A stretch of 64,000 nucleotides of DNA from Tetradesmus obliquus (Eukaryota > Chlorophyta > Chlorophyceae > Sphaeropleales > Scenedesmaceae). The DNA is taken from the NCBI GenBank assembly GCA_030272155.1, contig CP126202.1, positions 2,852,001 to 2,916,000 of the forward strand, given 5' to 3'. The position numbers and the translations under genes are program-made. Within the stretch, counting starts at the first letter, position 1; every line of letters begins with the position of its first letter. The notes under the pieces were generated by a model. The model ran no database searches. It was not told the DNA's origin and worked only from the letters and a program-made list of their open reading frames with translations. Positions 48,501 to 64,000 of this stretch are shown here, piece by piece.

Positions 48501-51500
48501 CCCAAGCTGCACACGTTTTGGTGTGAAGAGTGCTACATTGTGCCTGCGTCACTTCAACCCCATGACAGGATGTTGCCACCCAACTTACCCAGGGTCGCGC
48601 CACAACTAAAGCAGTTTGTGGTATCCAGTGGATCGTTGGTTGGACCACTGCCGTCAGAGTTTGGCGAGTGGAAACCCCTTGAGCTGTTGAGGCTTCATGG
48701 AAACGGACTCACCAGCAGCTTACCAGCGCAGTGGAAAGGTATGCAATCCCTGAAGAGTCTGGAGTTGGAAGGGAATGGGTAAGTGCCGGTACCCAATGCT
48801 ACCATGACCTGCCCTAATGGCTTCTTAAAATACATGTGCTACGTGATACCATTACATCCGAAATGGTGCCAGGGCCCACATGTCACTATCCTCTCTCAAT
48901 TTATGCCATATATGTCTCAAGTCCAGCATTGCGTCATGTTGTGCACGTGCACGCACGTGCTGATGCTGGTGTTACATCTGTATACAGGTTGGTCGGCTCT
49001 TTGCCACCAGAATGGGGCTCCGCACGTGTGATGAGGCAAGACTTGCACATCGCATTACACAGGAACGAAGGCATTGAGGGCCAAATCCCTCGGAGCTACG
49101 CGCACTTCACCTCAGGCTACCTCAACCTATACGGTACAACACTCGGTGCTGATAGAACGCAGTGTGCACCCGGTGGCATGTACGTGCAAATGGACTTCGG
49201 GCAAGCACAACAGTGCTTTTCAAGTTATGCCGAGGTTGCCGTCCTCAGTGCTCTCAAACAGATCTTGGCAAGAAGTGGCAGCTCACCTACATTGGAAGCT
49301 TGGGACACCGTGAACCCAGGAGGTGCAGGTGAGTGCAGCAGTACACTTTGTTGCAGCATACAACATCAGTCACTAGTGTTCGTTGTGCCGAGTCAAAAGC
49401 AGGGCTATCAAGAAGCAACGTTGACAGTGCGCCAAACTAAGGCTGTGTCAGGCTGCCTTGCAAACAAATCATCGAGTTGCAGTACATCTTGGCCGTCCGC
49501 GCGTGCAATCATGTTCTGTAAGACATGCTAGTTAGCTACTGAACCAATCTCATAAAGCATTGGTGTTGCTTTGTCACGCATCTTTAAACTATGTTGTTTG
49601 GTTTGCAGGCTCTGGCACCATGCCCCGCTACTGCAGAGTATGGCCGGGCGTGTCATGCGATGCCAACTACTATGTGACTGGCATTGATTTGACAGCTCTT
49701 CATATGAAGCTGACAAAACCGCTCACGCTGAAGGAGGTAGCAGGCACAATCAAGAGCTTGAAGAAGCTACAGAGTTTGGTTTTGTCGGACGTCGGATTAG
49801 CGGGCAAACTTGACGCGCCAGCAGGTGAAGGGTTGGCAGCTTTGGCGAACCTGCAACACCTTGACTTGAGCAACAACTTGGAGCTTGGTGGGAACCTGCC
49901 TGATTGGCTTGCAGGATTGACGGCACTGCAGACCATCAACATCTCACACACAAGTGTCGGAGGTGCTCTGCCCGCCAGCTATGTTTCCCTTCAACAGTTG
50001 CGCGAGTTTAGGGCCGTTTCATGCACAACCATTAGCGGAACGCTACCTATGGAGTATGCTCTGCTTCAACGCTTGGAGGTGCTTGAGATCTCTGGCTCAG
50101 GTCTCTCTGGACCTTTGCCGACTGAATGGGGCGATTCACCAAACATGAGGGCCGCACATCCTATCAAGCGTGCATCTGTGCAAGTAGCATCCGCTCGGGT
50201 GCAGCAGGCTGCCGCACAAGCACAAATAAGAAACGCCCTGGCCACAGGTGGTCCGTTGCAGCCTAGCAATGCAGTCAACAGTCATGGTCGAGGCTCTGGC
50301 ACCTTTGCCATCTCATCAAACACATCACAAGAAGCGCCAACAGACCTTGGTGGTGACTCGTCACTTGCGGACTACTATGCTTCTCAGTTAGAAGCAAGCG
50401 CAGCCAAGCGTGCTTTGGCGTCTTTGCGCTCCACCAACTTCAACTCAGCGACAATAGGCATGTTGAGCCTGCAAGAGTTACGGCTACCCAACAACAACCT
50501 GAGCGGCAGCTTGCCGGACAGCTTTGCCAACATGAAGCAGCTGCGCGTTTTTGATGTATCACAGTCAGCCCCACAGCATTCTGGTGGTATTGAGGGGCGC
50601 TTGCCGGCAAAGTGGGCAGCATTGCAGAACCTCAAGGTGAACGTTTTGGCTGAACTCACATCTAGCAAACTAGACGCAGCGAAGCTTGCCGTGCAGTAGG
50701 CCAATATATGTGGTGGTCTTTATCTAACTAGTGGCGATGTAACAGTATCAACAGCATCTGGGGAGAACATCCGCATGGCATGAGTAGCGGTGGGCGTTGC
50801 GGTATGTACAACATTGAGTATCTCAAACACAAACAAGCACTTGCCGGCTGATCAACATTGCTGTACATACATGTATGGTATCGCCGTGTGGCTACATGTC
50901 AAATGGTTCACCACCATAACACCATGTGACATACCGCTTCTCATGCAACAGGTGCTCAACGTGGCCGGCAACAAGGTTGGCAGCTCCATGCCCACATCAT
51001 ACGCTGGCTTGTTGCAACTGCAAGTGCTAAACGCCTCCAGCAATGTTTTGCAAGGTAGGGGCATGCATGGAGTTGGCTGTGGCGCAGCTCTATACGTGAG
51101 CCAATGTTTGAAATGATCATGGGTGGTAACGATGTAAACCATCAAAGACATCTTCTGCTGAGTGCGTGACTCACTTCTGCCTTGTGTTGCATATCAACTG
51201 ATGGCATGGCAAAAATGAAGTCTGACCTAGTTGTGCGATTTCGCCTGTGTGTGTCTGGTTGCCACCGTCAACGTGCTGCTGTGTTTCAGGCACACTGCCT
51301 CAAGCATGGGTGGCGCTTAGGCACCTGGCTATCCTTGATCTCAGGAACAACATGCTCAATGTCACTATACCACCGCTTTGGGACAATTTTGCTGGTGATG
51401 GCTTTGAGTTGCAATGCCTCCTGCTCTCGCCCAATGACGGCATGGTCCTTGATCAGGCAACAAAGGCCAACATGGTTGATAAGGCGCAGGGACGTGCACC

Positions 51501-51564
51501 GCCGCTGGGCTTGGTGGTAGATGATGCCACAAGCGCGAGCTGCCAGCTTGACATGCTGGAATGA
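39569..51564 (+). CDS. Secreted papain-family protease - LysM-like - leucine-rich-repeat fusion protein
   Basis: Eighteen exons join in phase to 1,659 codons: 39569-39734, 40922-41102, 41336-41501, 41678-41884, 42453-42484, 42895-42975, 43331-43405, 43736-43839, 44236-44265, 45148-45591, 46085-46852, 47297-47363, 47602-47815, 48081-48778, 48988-49328, 49609-50636, 50952-51054, 51290-51564. The start gives a signal peptide (MAKSVMLLLAAVWLVWPATH). The C1A protease core has Gln111 and Cys117 in DQKLCSTCVGQAVA (papain spacing), GAVITRIAMPDDFE, His289 in YAHAAVITGYD, and Asn307 in WTILNSYGRG. Residues about 388-435 (CYKYTAVTGDTVADIVDHF) resemble LysM. Leucine-rich repeats follow from about residue 600 (GTIPPQLGALKSL, LSGDIPRAW) to the C-terminus, with a cap-like YCRVWPGVSCD near residue 1198. 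No C-terminal membrane segment is visible. The likely site of action is the cell wall or extracellular space. The fusion could be two genes if the protease ended at 43853 by reading through the exon-8 donor; the in-phase join through a 30-base microexon (VGTPEKSYA) argues against that. Confidence 0.8.
40146..40235. repeat. Interrupted (CAG)n tract in protease-gene intron 1
   Basis: An imperfect CAG/AGC repeat of about 90 bases with two CTG interruptions. It lies well inside intron 1 and is not coding in the supported model. Confidence 0.9.
40765..40793. mobile_element. 29-bp truncated retroposon copy with ATTC tail
   Basis: The sequence ACACCATGCGTAGCTC plus an (ATTC)n tail is flanked by the 12-bp direct repeats CAGCACAGACAC at 40753-40764 and 40794-40805. 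It matches the 3' end of the 117-bp insertion at 19357-19473 (ACACCACGCGTAGCTC then ATTC repeats). This fits a 5'-truncated retroposition event in intron 1 of the protease gene. Confidence 0.65.
44540..44990. repeat. TTCAGC/GCTGAA-rich segment in protease-gene intron 9
   Basis: About 450 bases hold more than a dozen copies of TTCAG or CTGAA in both orientations, with related blocks such as CAGAATTCAnTnG and CTGAAAATTTCGCCG. The density of inverted short motifs is unlike the rest of the gene. It may be the remnant of a mobile element with subterminal repeats. Confidence 0.4.
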
Positions 51565-51591
51565 TCAGTGCAACCTATGCACGGGAAGTGC

Positions 51592-51596
51592 TGTAA
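51592..51596 (+). terminator. Poly(A) signal for the protease-LRR gene
   Basis: TGTAA lies 28 bases past the stop codon of the protease-LRR gene, the expected place for a chlorophyte polyadenylation signal. Confidence 0.6.
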
Positions 51597-52580
51597 CTTA
51601 AATTGTCAACGTACGTTTGGCAGCGTGCAAAGTGGCAACAACAAGTTGTGAAGAGAGAGTTTCCAGTTGTGTTAGCTGAAATGCAAGGATGCATCTCACG
51701 CTGGTCGTTATTGTCACGTATGTAGCTTTGATTGCATCAGGGTTTGCATGCAGCATACACCCGGTGCTCTGCGAGTGTACATGAAATTCGGCGAATTCTT
51801 GGAGAATCACACAGTTGTACGCCGCATACATGTCCAAAAGCATCCACCCCACATGTCATTGGCACCAAGCATTGGCTCGGATGGTGTTTCTTTGGAATGC
51901 ATGCATCCTCATTGCCCCGTGTCATTCATATTTTGATTCCACCGGTGGTACCTCTCACTTGTCACACCGCTTGCAAAGCTTTTCTGGACAAGTAGGTGGT
52001 TGCTGCAACTGATCAGATGGAGGGCATGACTGCATAGTGGTAGCGTCTTCAAAGCCGCTAAGTGGCATGAGCTGAAAGCCGTTCTGTTGACAGAAAAGAC
52101 TGTAACGTTACAATCTTGAAAACCCATTGATAAAACTGATGCACCATGCATTTGGAACAGTCATCATCATGGTAGCAATAAAGCCAAAGCATTGACACCA
52201 TCACGCATTTCACAACCAAACGTCAAGTCAGTTGTTTTGTAATGTCAACCCCGAGGCTGAGATTTCCACAAAGTGCTGCACCAATGTTTTTGATTCCAAG
52301 CCACAGATCAGCTCTGCTCAAGCTCTGTCTAGACAGGCAGCAATGTGCTCCTGGTAGCTCTGCAGCTGCGTATCTCCAGGCACGCTATGCTATCAGGAGC
52401 ATACCTGCACGGCACAAAACATTTGGAAAGGGTCAGCGGGCTAAGCTTGCTTGCAGGTTGCACGCAGAAGGCATCTGCTGTTCTAATCACTCTCCCTTGT
52501 GCTGCGCTGTGTTGCAAACAAGACGGCGACACAGATGCTGACACACATGTATTCTTCAGCATATTGCCTTGCCAGAATGC

Positions 52581-52585
52581 TTACA
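52581..52585 (-). terminator. Candidate poly(A) signal for the GH1 gene
   Basis: TGTAA on the minus strand, about 90 bases past the GH1 stop codon. Confidence 0.5.
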
Positions 52586-52673
52586 TACAACCAAATGCAA
52601 TCCCCCCGTCAACATGTTGTTCCATGCGCATGCATGCATGTTCATATGAACCAGCGGACTCTGTCCGGCAACA

Positions 52674-57650
<4,977 letters not shown>

Positions 57651-58115
57651 TGCTGGCTGATGCCAGAAATGGTTTCATGCGGTCCAAGCTACGATAACTC
57701 AACACTAGAATAAAGTTTCTGAAGTCAATGACGAGTTTGCCTGAGTGCAGACTGGTGACGGGGAAGAAAAGTCTTCACTGCGGACGGCAGCAAGCGCAGA
57801 CGCGTGTGCAGAGCAGAGCTATCGTTGATGAATGATGAGGTTACATAAAGACATCACCGCACTGTTTCTACGCAACTATCGTCCTTGTCACCCGTCAAGT
57901 AACGTTTGCCTGGACCACCCGCTACATTTGCCGAGGTAGCTGCATGCTCAGGATGATCGGTGGAATATGTGAAGTTACACGCTGAAGCAGCTGTTAAACG
58001 TTGCCTTGAAGCACAACAGCAACTGCCACATCGCAATCCACACACACCACATAACGTTCCTGCGCCATCGTTTGGGCTACAGGTTGCAGCTGTTCAATCG
58101 CCCTCGCAACAATAC
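57651..58115. promoter_or_regulatory. Head-to-head promoter interval, GH1 and SDR genes
   Basis: Only 465 bases separate the two start codons of these divergent genes, so this is a likely bidirectional promoter with both 5' untranslated regions. I see no clear TATA box. An open frame in phase with the SDR start runs back to about 57960 but contains no ATG. Confidence 0.5.
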
Positions 58116-60047
58116 ATGATGCCAGTGGTTCTGATCACCGGCTGCTCTGCGGGGGGCATTGGTCATCATCTGGCCCAAGAATTTGCAGCTAGGGGCTGTA
58201 GCGTGTGGGCCACAGCCAGAAGGGTGGAGAGCATGGCAGACTTGGAGCCTCTGGGCATCAAAACCTTTGCCCTGGATGTGACAGACAAACAGCAGATTGC
58301 CTCTTGCGTGGTGAGCAGTCACATACCAGTGATGGTAGCATCCATCAGGCTGGTGCGTGGGGCACCTGCGGCAGGTTGATCAAATTGCAACTGCTGCCAG
58401 CAATGCAGCACATCATGGCTCATGCAGCATCAAGGCAGTGGCTTCATCTCAGATGATGAGCTGCGGCAGCTCATACTGTGCTGTAATGCTACACATCCAA
58501 TGAGCACACACTCGCGGTATATGCATTCCTGTGCTCCATGCTCAGCACAGCTACCGACTCGCCACTGTCGCTTGCAGGAACACATCATGTCTGTCGAGCA
58601 CCGCATTGACATCCTTGTCAACAACGCTGGCCTGCTGGCCAAGGCTCCAGTGGTTGAGGCAGGCGTGGATCATTTCAGGCAGGTCATGGAGACAAACTTC
58701 TTTGGCTGCCTGGAGCTCATCGCAGCAGTCACCCCGCAAATGATACAGCGGCAAACAGGTGGGCAGCGTTGTAGTAGCAGCCATGGCGTGTTGCAGATGT
58801 GCACAGCTGATGTTCACAGCAATGCGTCTTTGTGGCAGTTCAGTTTCGGCGGTCACAAAGTAGCACTGGGTTGCGTGCAGGCTACAGCGCAGGCAGGCAT
58901 GCAGGCATGTTGATAACTCAGCACGCGGTGAACAGCACATTGCAAACTCAGAAGCCGTACTTGCCCAGCAGTACACTACTCTGTGCTCCTACAGCAGCTG
59001 CCCACCTTGCAGGCACTGTGCAGGCACTGCAGGCTATCTTTTGGTGGGCAGCTTGATGGAGCGCGTGAAAAGCTGTCACTCACTCACATGTGTTGCCGGC
59101 GGCCTTGCTTGCGCCATATGTAGCACCAGCAGCATCGCCATACGACGCTGCAGCTGCCGCTCACTCGCACTTGTTACTCTTTGTCCTGCAGCTGTCGTTC
59201 AAACACATCTGTTCTTCTTTGCCCTTTTGGCCTGCAGGCACCATCGTGAACATTGGCAGCATTGCCAGCTACACCTCTCAGCCCTTCTGGGCCGCCTACA
59301 GCGCCAGCAAGGCCGCGCTGATGAGCGTCACAGACGCCATGCGCACAGAGCTGAAGCCCCTGGGGGTGAAGGTGGTCTACTGCGCGCCAGGTGGGCATCA
59401 TGGTAGTTTGCTGATGACAGGCCAGCTTCTCACTCTGACAGCTTGCTCGTGTGACATCAACGCAGCTTGTCACCCACGCCCATGCCCACGGAGCTATGGC
59501 ACAAGACCCAGTGATGGCAGCTACCATGCAGATGCCATGCAATTCCATGCGTAACCTCTGCTGTGCACATGCCGCTGCGTCCCTCTGCTCCTCCTCATCA
59601 ACATTTGTTGCAGTCTTTCTTGCCACCCATGTCATTCACCCTGCACTGTGTCCAATCATGCTCATGCATTCCACAGCACTGTCTGCTTGTCGCGATTACC
59701 TTGTGTTCCTCATCATGCTTGTGTTTGTTGCAGGCTTCATCGCCACGCAGCTGGACAGTAAGTCGCGCCAGTCCGGCATGAACTACCTGGACCCCAAAGG
59801 ACCCTACGGCAGCAACCAACAGATCAGTGACTGGGTGCACAAAACAGATGGCATCAGCGACGGCACGCCACCCGCAGCATTTGCCAAGGGCTTTGTCGAC
59901 ATGGCGCTGAGCAGGTGCCCGCCGCCGCACTACGTGAATGGCAAGATGTCGTGGGTGGTGTGGTTCCTGGGGAAGCTGATGCCGCTGAGTGTGATGGATG
60001 GACTGTATGCAAAAGCAAGCGGGCTGCAGCAGCTGGCAGCAGCTTGA
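58116..60047 (+). CDS. Short-chain dehydrogenase/reductase (SDR), AYR1-like
   Basis: Four exons join in phase to 280 codons: 58116-58310, 58578-58758, 59238-59390 and 59734-60047. The start is the first ATG in the frame (MMPVVLITG). Seen: the nucleotide-binding motif [14 protein letters not shown] (an Arg-containing segment typical of NADP(H) users), the structural DILVNNAG, the catalytic Ser in [12 protein letters not shown], and the catalytic YSASK. This is a classical-type SDR core. The TGCSxGGIGxxLA form and overall layout resemble 1-acyl-dihydroxyacetone-phosphate reductases (AYR1) and related retinol-type SDRs, which suggests lipid or ketone reduction. The substrate cannot be fixed from sequence. 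The C-terminus ([20 protein letters not shown]) is hydrophobic and may associate with membrane. The last exon is tandemly copied past the stop codon. Confidence 0.85.
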
Positions 60048-60405
60048 TGCGACTGCATGCTAATGTACGTTGCTTTTTGGCTGAGTCGTGGCGCGTTGCA
60101 CTGCTGCATCAGCATACGAATGAAGAGCACTGCTTTGCCAAGGGCTTTGTCGACATGGCGCTGAGCAGTAGCCCGCCGCCGCACTACGTGAACGGCAAGA
60201 TGTCGTGGGTGGTGTGGTTCCTGGGCAAGCTGATGCCGCTGAGTGTGATGGATGGACTGTATGCCAAGGCAAGCGGGCTGCAGCAGCTGACAGCGGCTTG
60301 ATGCGACTGCATGCTAATGTACGCTGCTGAGTTATGGCGTGTTGCACTGCTGCATCAGCATACAAATGAAGAGCACTGCTTTGCAAAGGGCTTTGTTGAG
60401 TGGCT
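59881..60405 (+). repeat. Tandem copies of the SDR 3' exon and flank
   Basis: The segment beginning [11 protein letters not shown] starts at 59881 (genuine exon), again at 60135 (ending ...GLQQLTAA and stop at 60301), and a third time at about 60381, where homology stops after roughly 25 bases. Periods are 254 and 246 bases. The second copy is near-identical, keeps an open frame to the stop and includes 3' flanking sequence, but has no visible acceptor of its own. Confidence 0.92.
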
Positions 60406-62117
60406 GTTTGGGGTGCTTGGCTGATGTGCATGCTGTTGAAGTTGTATGTGCCAAACTGTTGCTGATGAGCATCCTATCAATGCTTGATGTGTATATTGTT
60501 GCAGAGATGAGGGTTTGCATGTTACGATGAATAAACTGAGCATATCTCAGAGTGTGAGAGTGAACGACCACTGAAAGGAGAGGTACGGCACAGTTTGATT
60601 GAGTGCATGTGTTGTTTCATGGAGTGCTTTCTTGTGTGCGGACATGGCAGTGCACTGCCACATCTGGGCTATGTGCAATGCACTGCATTGACTGGTGCGG
60701 CCACCTGGCTGGTCAGCGAGCAGGGGCTGATAATCCACGCAAGCCTAGGTGTTTGCGCTGTGCGTCCTGTTATTTTTGCCTGGACTAACAGCCCTGTGGA
60801 TTACCGTCTAGAGTGCTTTCCATCGCGATGTGCTGCTTATGCAATGCAGTAAATGCAGCTCATGTGGGTCTACACTAGGTACGACCTGTTGTGTGTTCCA
60901 ATGCAGCCGTTGCTCCAGCTGCTATGTGCCGCAAGTGTACAACAGATTGGTCTGGAGTTATTGCAGCAGCAGAGGAGAGACCTATTCTTGGGGCGTGTCT
61001 GGTGTGCCTCAAGCCCATTTCTTTGTATAAGAGCAGGGTTTGCCCCACAGCCGCCGCCCTTTGCGATGGTTAGCTGCAAACTGCGAGAGTCAGCTGTGGG
61101 GGCTGCCGTGTGGCTGGTTCTGTTGTTGACTTAAGCACCATCAACGGTGTTCATGGTTTGCATGGCTGCAGATGCCTGGGTGAAAAAAAACAGGTACGCC
61201 ATGCTCACCACGCGCAGCTCAACTGCGCTGCGCTGGATGCTCTTGTTAGCGCACAGCGCATGGTCGTCTATCGACACACCTGGTGTTGACCACTGGTTGA
61301 AATCACACTGGTGTTACAGGCTGACTCACCCATAGCTGAGGATTAGGTCAAGCATGATGGGCAAGAGAGGGGCCATCTGCTGCAATCGCTTTTACTTTTG
61401 GGGCACTGCTGACACTCGCAAATCCTGAGATGATGCAACAGGTTTGGCAGTGATGAGATGGTCAGAGGTGCCATCCACTGAGTGCATTTGCAGCGCGAAC
61501 TTCTGTCTGTGAACAACAGTTGTTCACGCGTGCGGCACGTCCACGCGTGGTAATGCAGGAACTTCCTGCTTTGAAAGCAAGCAAGGCACCAAGCATGTTA
61601 TACCAGAGTCACAAGTGTTCAACCTTTTGAATTCGTGTGTGCTAGGTCTTCCAGTCACTTATTACATTCTGAAAGGCAAGGGACAGACCCTGACCAGCTC
61701 TACTGCCTGGCAGGGCTGTCCCGCAATCCGGGACGCCTTCAAGCAGGCTGGTAGGCGGGCAGGTGTGACACTAAGTTGCTGATGATGTCTTGCTGCGTCG
61801 ACCATACCTCCCAAGACCTGAAACTGTGCTGCTGAGCCACCAAAGTGAAACTGTAGTCTTTCCCTGACAGTTGGCAGTTCCGGCAAAAGGGCTTTATTCC
61901 TAGGGTCCAGTGATCGCTGTCCAGTACGCTGCCTGCGGTGCGCGTGATGGCCAGATTTATCACAATTACCTGTTTTCTGTTGAGCCACGATTTACAAGCA
62001 CGCATGTCACAAATAGTCACTCGTTCGGGAACAGAGGGGGGCACGGAAGACGCTCAACATGTTGGCTATATGCCCTGTAAATTATCAGTGGTGATCGCGC
62101 TTGTCTGAACCGCTGGA
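60048..62117. other. Interval between SDR and karyopherin genes
   Basis: Besides the SDR 3' copies, no clear gene is seen. Around 60839-60960 a Cys-rich open frame holds two related blocks, QCSKCSSCG and QCSRCSSCYVPQVY, both after an AATGCAG acceptor-like sequence; this may be an exon with an echo. A minus-strand open frame at 62044-61739 (containing DSDHWTLGIKPFCRNCQ) begins 73 bases from the karyopherin start. I recognise neither, and both could be chance. Confidence 0.35.
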
Positions 62118-64000
62118 ATGCAGTCGATGGCGATGGGTTCGCCGGTGCCTGTCGTGCAGACAATGCTGCAGCAGCTTCGTGAAGCCATTCATGGGCTATA
62201 CTGTGGCATAGAAAGGTAACAACAGCCTCAATCATCGGTATTTGGCAGCTGCTGCAGGCTGAGCAACACAGCCATCCCTGCCTGCAGCAACAGTCCCAGC
62301 ACAGCGGGGTTGTCTGGGTGCTGCATCCCCTGCCTGCATGTTCACGGTCTCCTGCTGGGCACGACTAGGTTCAATCAAAACCTTCGCTCCCAGCCACGGC
62401 GTTGCAGTTGTTCTGCTTGTTTGCTGACAGCACGGCTGGGCGCATGGCTGGCTGTACGCAGCTCATCTTGCTGCGCCAGCAGCCAGCAGCGCCTGTTGTT
62501 CCTCATTCTACTGCTGCGACTCTGGTGTTATCCTGCAACCTCCTGCTGCAACCGGCTGTCTTTTTCTACCTGCAGCATTCAAAGGCCTGCAGACGCATGG
62601 CTGCAGAGCTTTCGCGCGGCAGCAGGCTCCTGGCGGGTGTGTGTGCAGCTGCTGGACGCACCCCACTTGCAGGAACACGAGTGCTACTTCGCAGCAAACA
62701 ACATAAAGGCAGCCTGCCAGAAGCACCAGGTGCGCAGCAGCTGCAGCAGTGCTGCATCTATGGCACATGTTCCTGCAAGCATGTCTGCTGCAGTTTGTGG
62801 TGTGTACCGCCTCATCTACATGAAACCCCTGCTTACATATACTGCTCTTATTGCGCCGGCATCTTTCACATTCTTGCCTTCTTTCCAACACTGCAGTAGC
62901 CCAAAGTAGCCCAAAGCACAATCAAAAAGACGAATAAACATGCTTGCTGGCCACTCCTATTGAAATGCTTGCTTGCAGGATGTGCTGGAGCCTGCTACTC
63001 TGCGGGAGCTGCTGCCGAAGCTGGCGCTGCACATGCAGGCATGCCTGCACCGGCAGCAGTGGTGCGTAGCAACGCAGCAGCAGCAGCAGCTGCTGCAACT
63101 GCAGCACGGCAAGCCTCACCCACTACACATCAGCATATTTGACCAACCCCTTATCATTTACCTTCTCTGTCACTTGCAATTACTGCTGCTGCATGCTGCG
63201 TTGTGACTTTGTAGTACTGCTTGCTATGGCTGCCTGGGTCATTTCTGTGCGCCTGCTGCCGCTTTTCCTGCAGGCCGTGCGCAGTGCAGCTGGCAGCAGC
63301 AGCAGCATCAGTGGCAGTGCGTGCACCTAGCTTGGCGCCCGGCACGATTGTGCAGGACTTGCAGGCTCTGTTCCTGCCTGCACCAGCAGCAGCTGCAGCA
63401 GCTGCTGCTGCGGCAGCCACTGCAGCTGCAGGTGCAGCTGCGGTTGCCGCACACAAAAGCAGCAGCAGCAGCAACAGCAATCAGCTTGCAGGAACAGCAG
63501 CAGCAGCAGCAGGAGGGCCGCATGGCTACTCTGCACAGGGCGCTGAGGCAGCAAACGCTGCAGCTGTAGCAGCAGCGGCTGCTGCAGCCAGCAGCCTGAG
63601 TCATCAGACGCTTGGCCTGCATCTGCAGCAGGATCCTGTGATGCTCGCAGCAGTGCTGCAGCTGCTGGCAGCATTGCCAGAGGCAGTGCTCAGCAAGCAC
63701 ACCTCAGTGCATCCTGATAGGCGCACTGCTGTAGGTGACAGCTTGAAGCAGAGTGCGTGGCCTGCTCCTGTGCTGCGGGCAGCGCTTTGCAGCCAAAACA
63801 CGAAGCTGCTCCTACTGGCATGTGAGGCAATTGTAGCGTGGTGTGAGTTGGGGGTGCCACTTCAGGGCATTGAGGCGCATGCAGATGCTCTAGATGTGCT
63901 GGCTGCTGCATTGCTTGGGCGGGAAACTGCAGTCAAAGCAAGTGAGGCGTTTGCAGCGATGCTGGCGGCCTGCAAGGACAGCAGCAGCGGCAGCAGCACC
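62118..64000 (+). CDS. Importin-13/transportin-3-like nuclear transport receptor (3' end missing)
   Basis: Exons 62118-62215, 62576-62729, 62979-63061 and 63274 to the window end join in phase. The start follows an in-frame TGA and gives MQSMAMGSPVPVVQTMLQQL, then IHGLYCGIER / SIQRPADAWLQSFRAAAGSW, and the importin-beta N-terminal signature HECYFAANNIKAACQKHQ, comparable to YFAAQTLxxK of transportin-3 and importin-13. Later residues form helical HEAT-like repeats (VMLAAVLQLLAALPEAVLS, LLACEAIVAWCELGVPL). Such karyopherins carry SR-rich splicing factors or other cargoes through the nuclear pore under Ran control. An Ala/Ser-rich insert at about 63380-63590 swells the region. The gene runs off the right end, so length and cargo specificity cannot be judged. 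Confidence 0.78.

Larger units (their letters stand above)
51565..52673. other. Convergent intergenic region between protease-LRR and GH1 genes
   Basis: This is 3' flanking sequence of two convergent genes. No coding exon is supported. Poly(A) candidates for both genes lie inside it and are listed separately. Confidence 0.6.

Overview
This window looks like nuclear DNA of a chlorophyte green alga. Every gene is densely interrupted by introns with GTGAGT/GTGCGT-type donors and TGCAG acceptors. TGTAA, the usual green-algal poly(A) signal, lies just past at least one stop codon. CAG/CTG tracts are abundant and are translated as Ala, Gln or Ser runs or sit in introns. Protein matches are to eukaryotic families. 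I saw no tRNA, rRNA, CRISPR, operon or prokaryotic ribosome-binding signals.

Layout: (1) 139-10192 (+), the 3' part of a ZNFX1-like SF1 RNA helicase with NFX1-type zinc fingers and a C-terminal RZ finger; its 5' end is off the window. (2) 10890-13588 (-), a TRIC-family intracellular cation channel. (3) 14355-38236 (-), a complete ATM/Tel1 DNA-damage kinase gene of about 24 kb, from N-terminal TAN motif through the FAT domain and kinase to FATC. (4) 39569-51564 (+), an 18-exon gene whose exons all join in phase to give a secreted papain-family cysteine protease fused to a LysM-like region and a long leucine-rich-repeat region (1,659 residues). (5) 52674-57650 (-), a membrane-anchored GH1 glycosidase with an altered acid/base motif. 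(6) 58116-60047 (+), a four-exon short-chain dehydrogenase/reductase. (7) 62118 to the right end (+), the 5' part of an importin-13/transportin-3-like karyopherin. ATM/protease and GH1/SDR are head-to-head pairs; protease/GH1 and ZNFX1/TRIC are convergent. The genes do not form a pathway, as expected of a nuclear chromosome.

The most unusual signal is not a gene. In at least five of the seven genes (clearest in ATM, ZNFX1, GH1 and SDR), the edge of an exon with its splice site is repeated one to seven times in the neighbouring intron, or past the stop codon. These 'exon-edge echoes' carry duplicate donors or acceptors. They culminate in an 8-copy array next to an ATM kinase exon and a 7-copy array at an upstream ATM exon. 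One echoed ATM intron also holds a 117-bp insertion with an ATTC-repeat tail and 11-bp flanking direct repeats. A truncated 29-bp relative with 12-bp flanking repeats lies in the protease gene. Together they suggest a small retroposon family.
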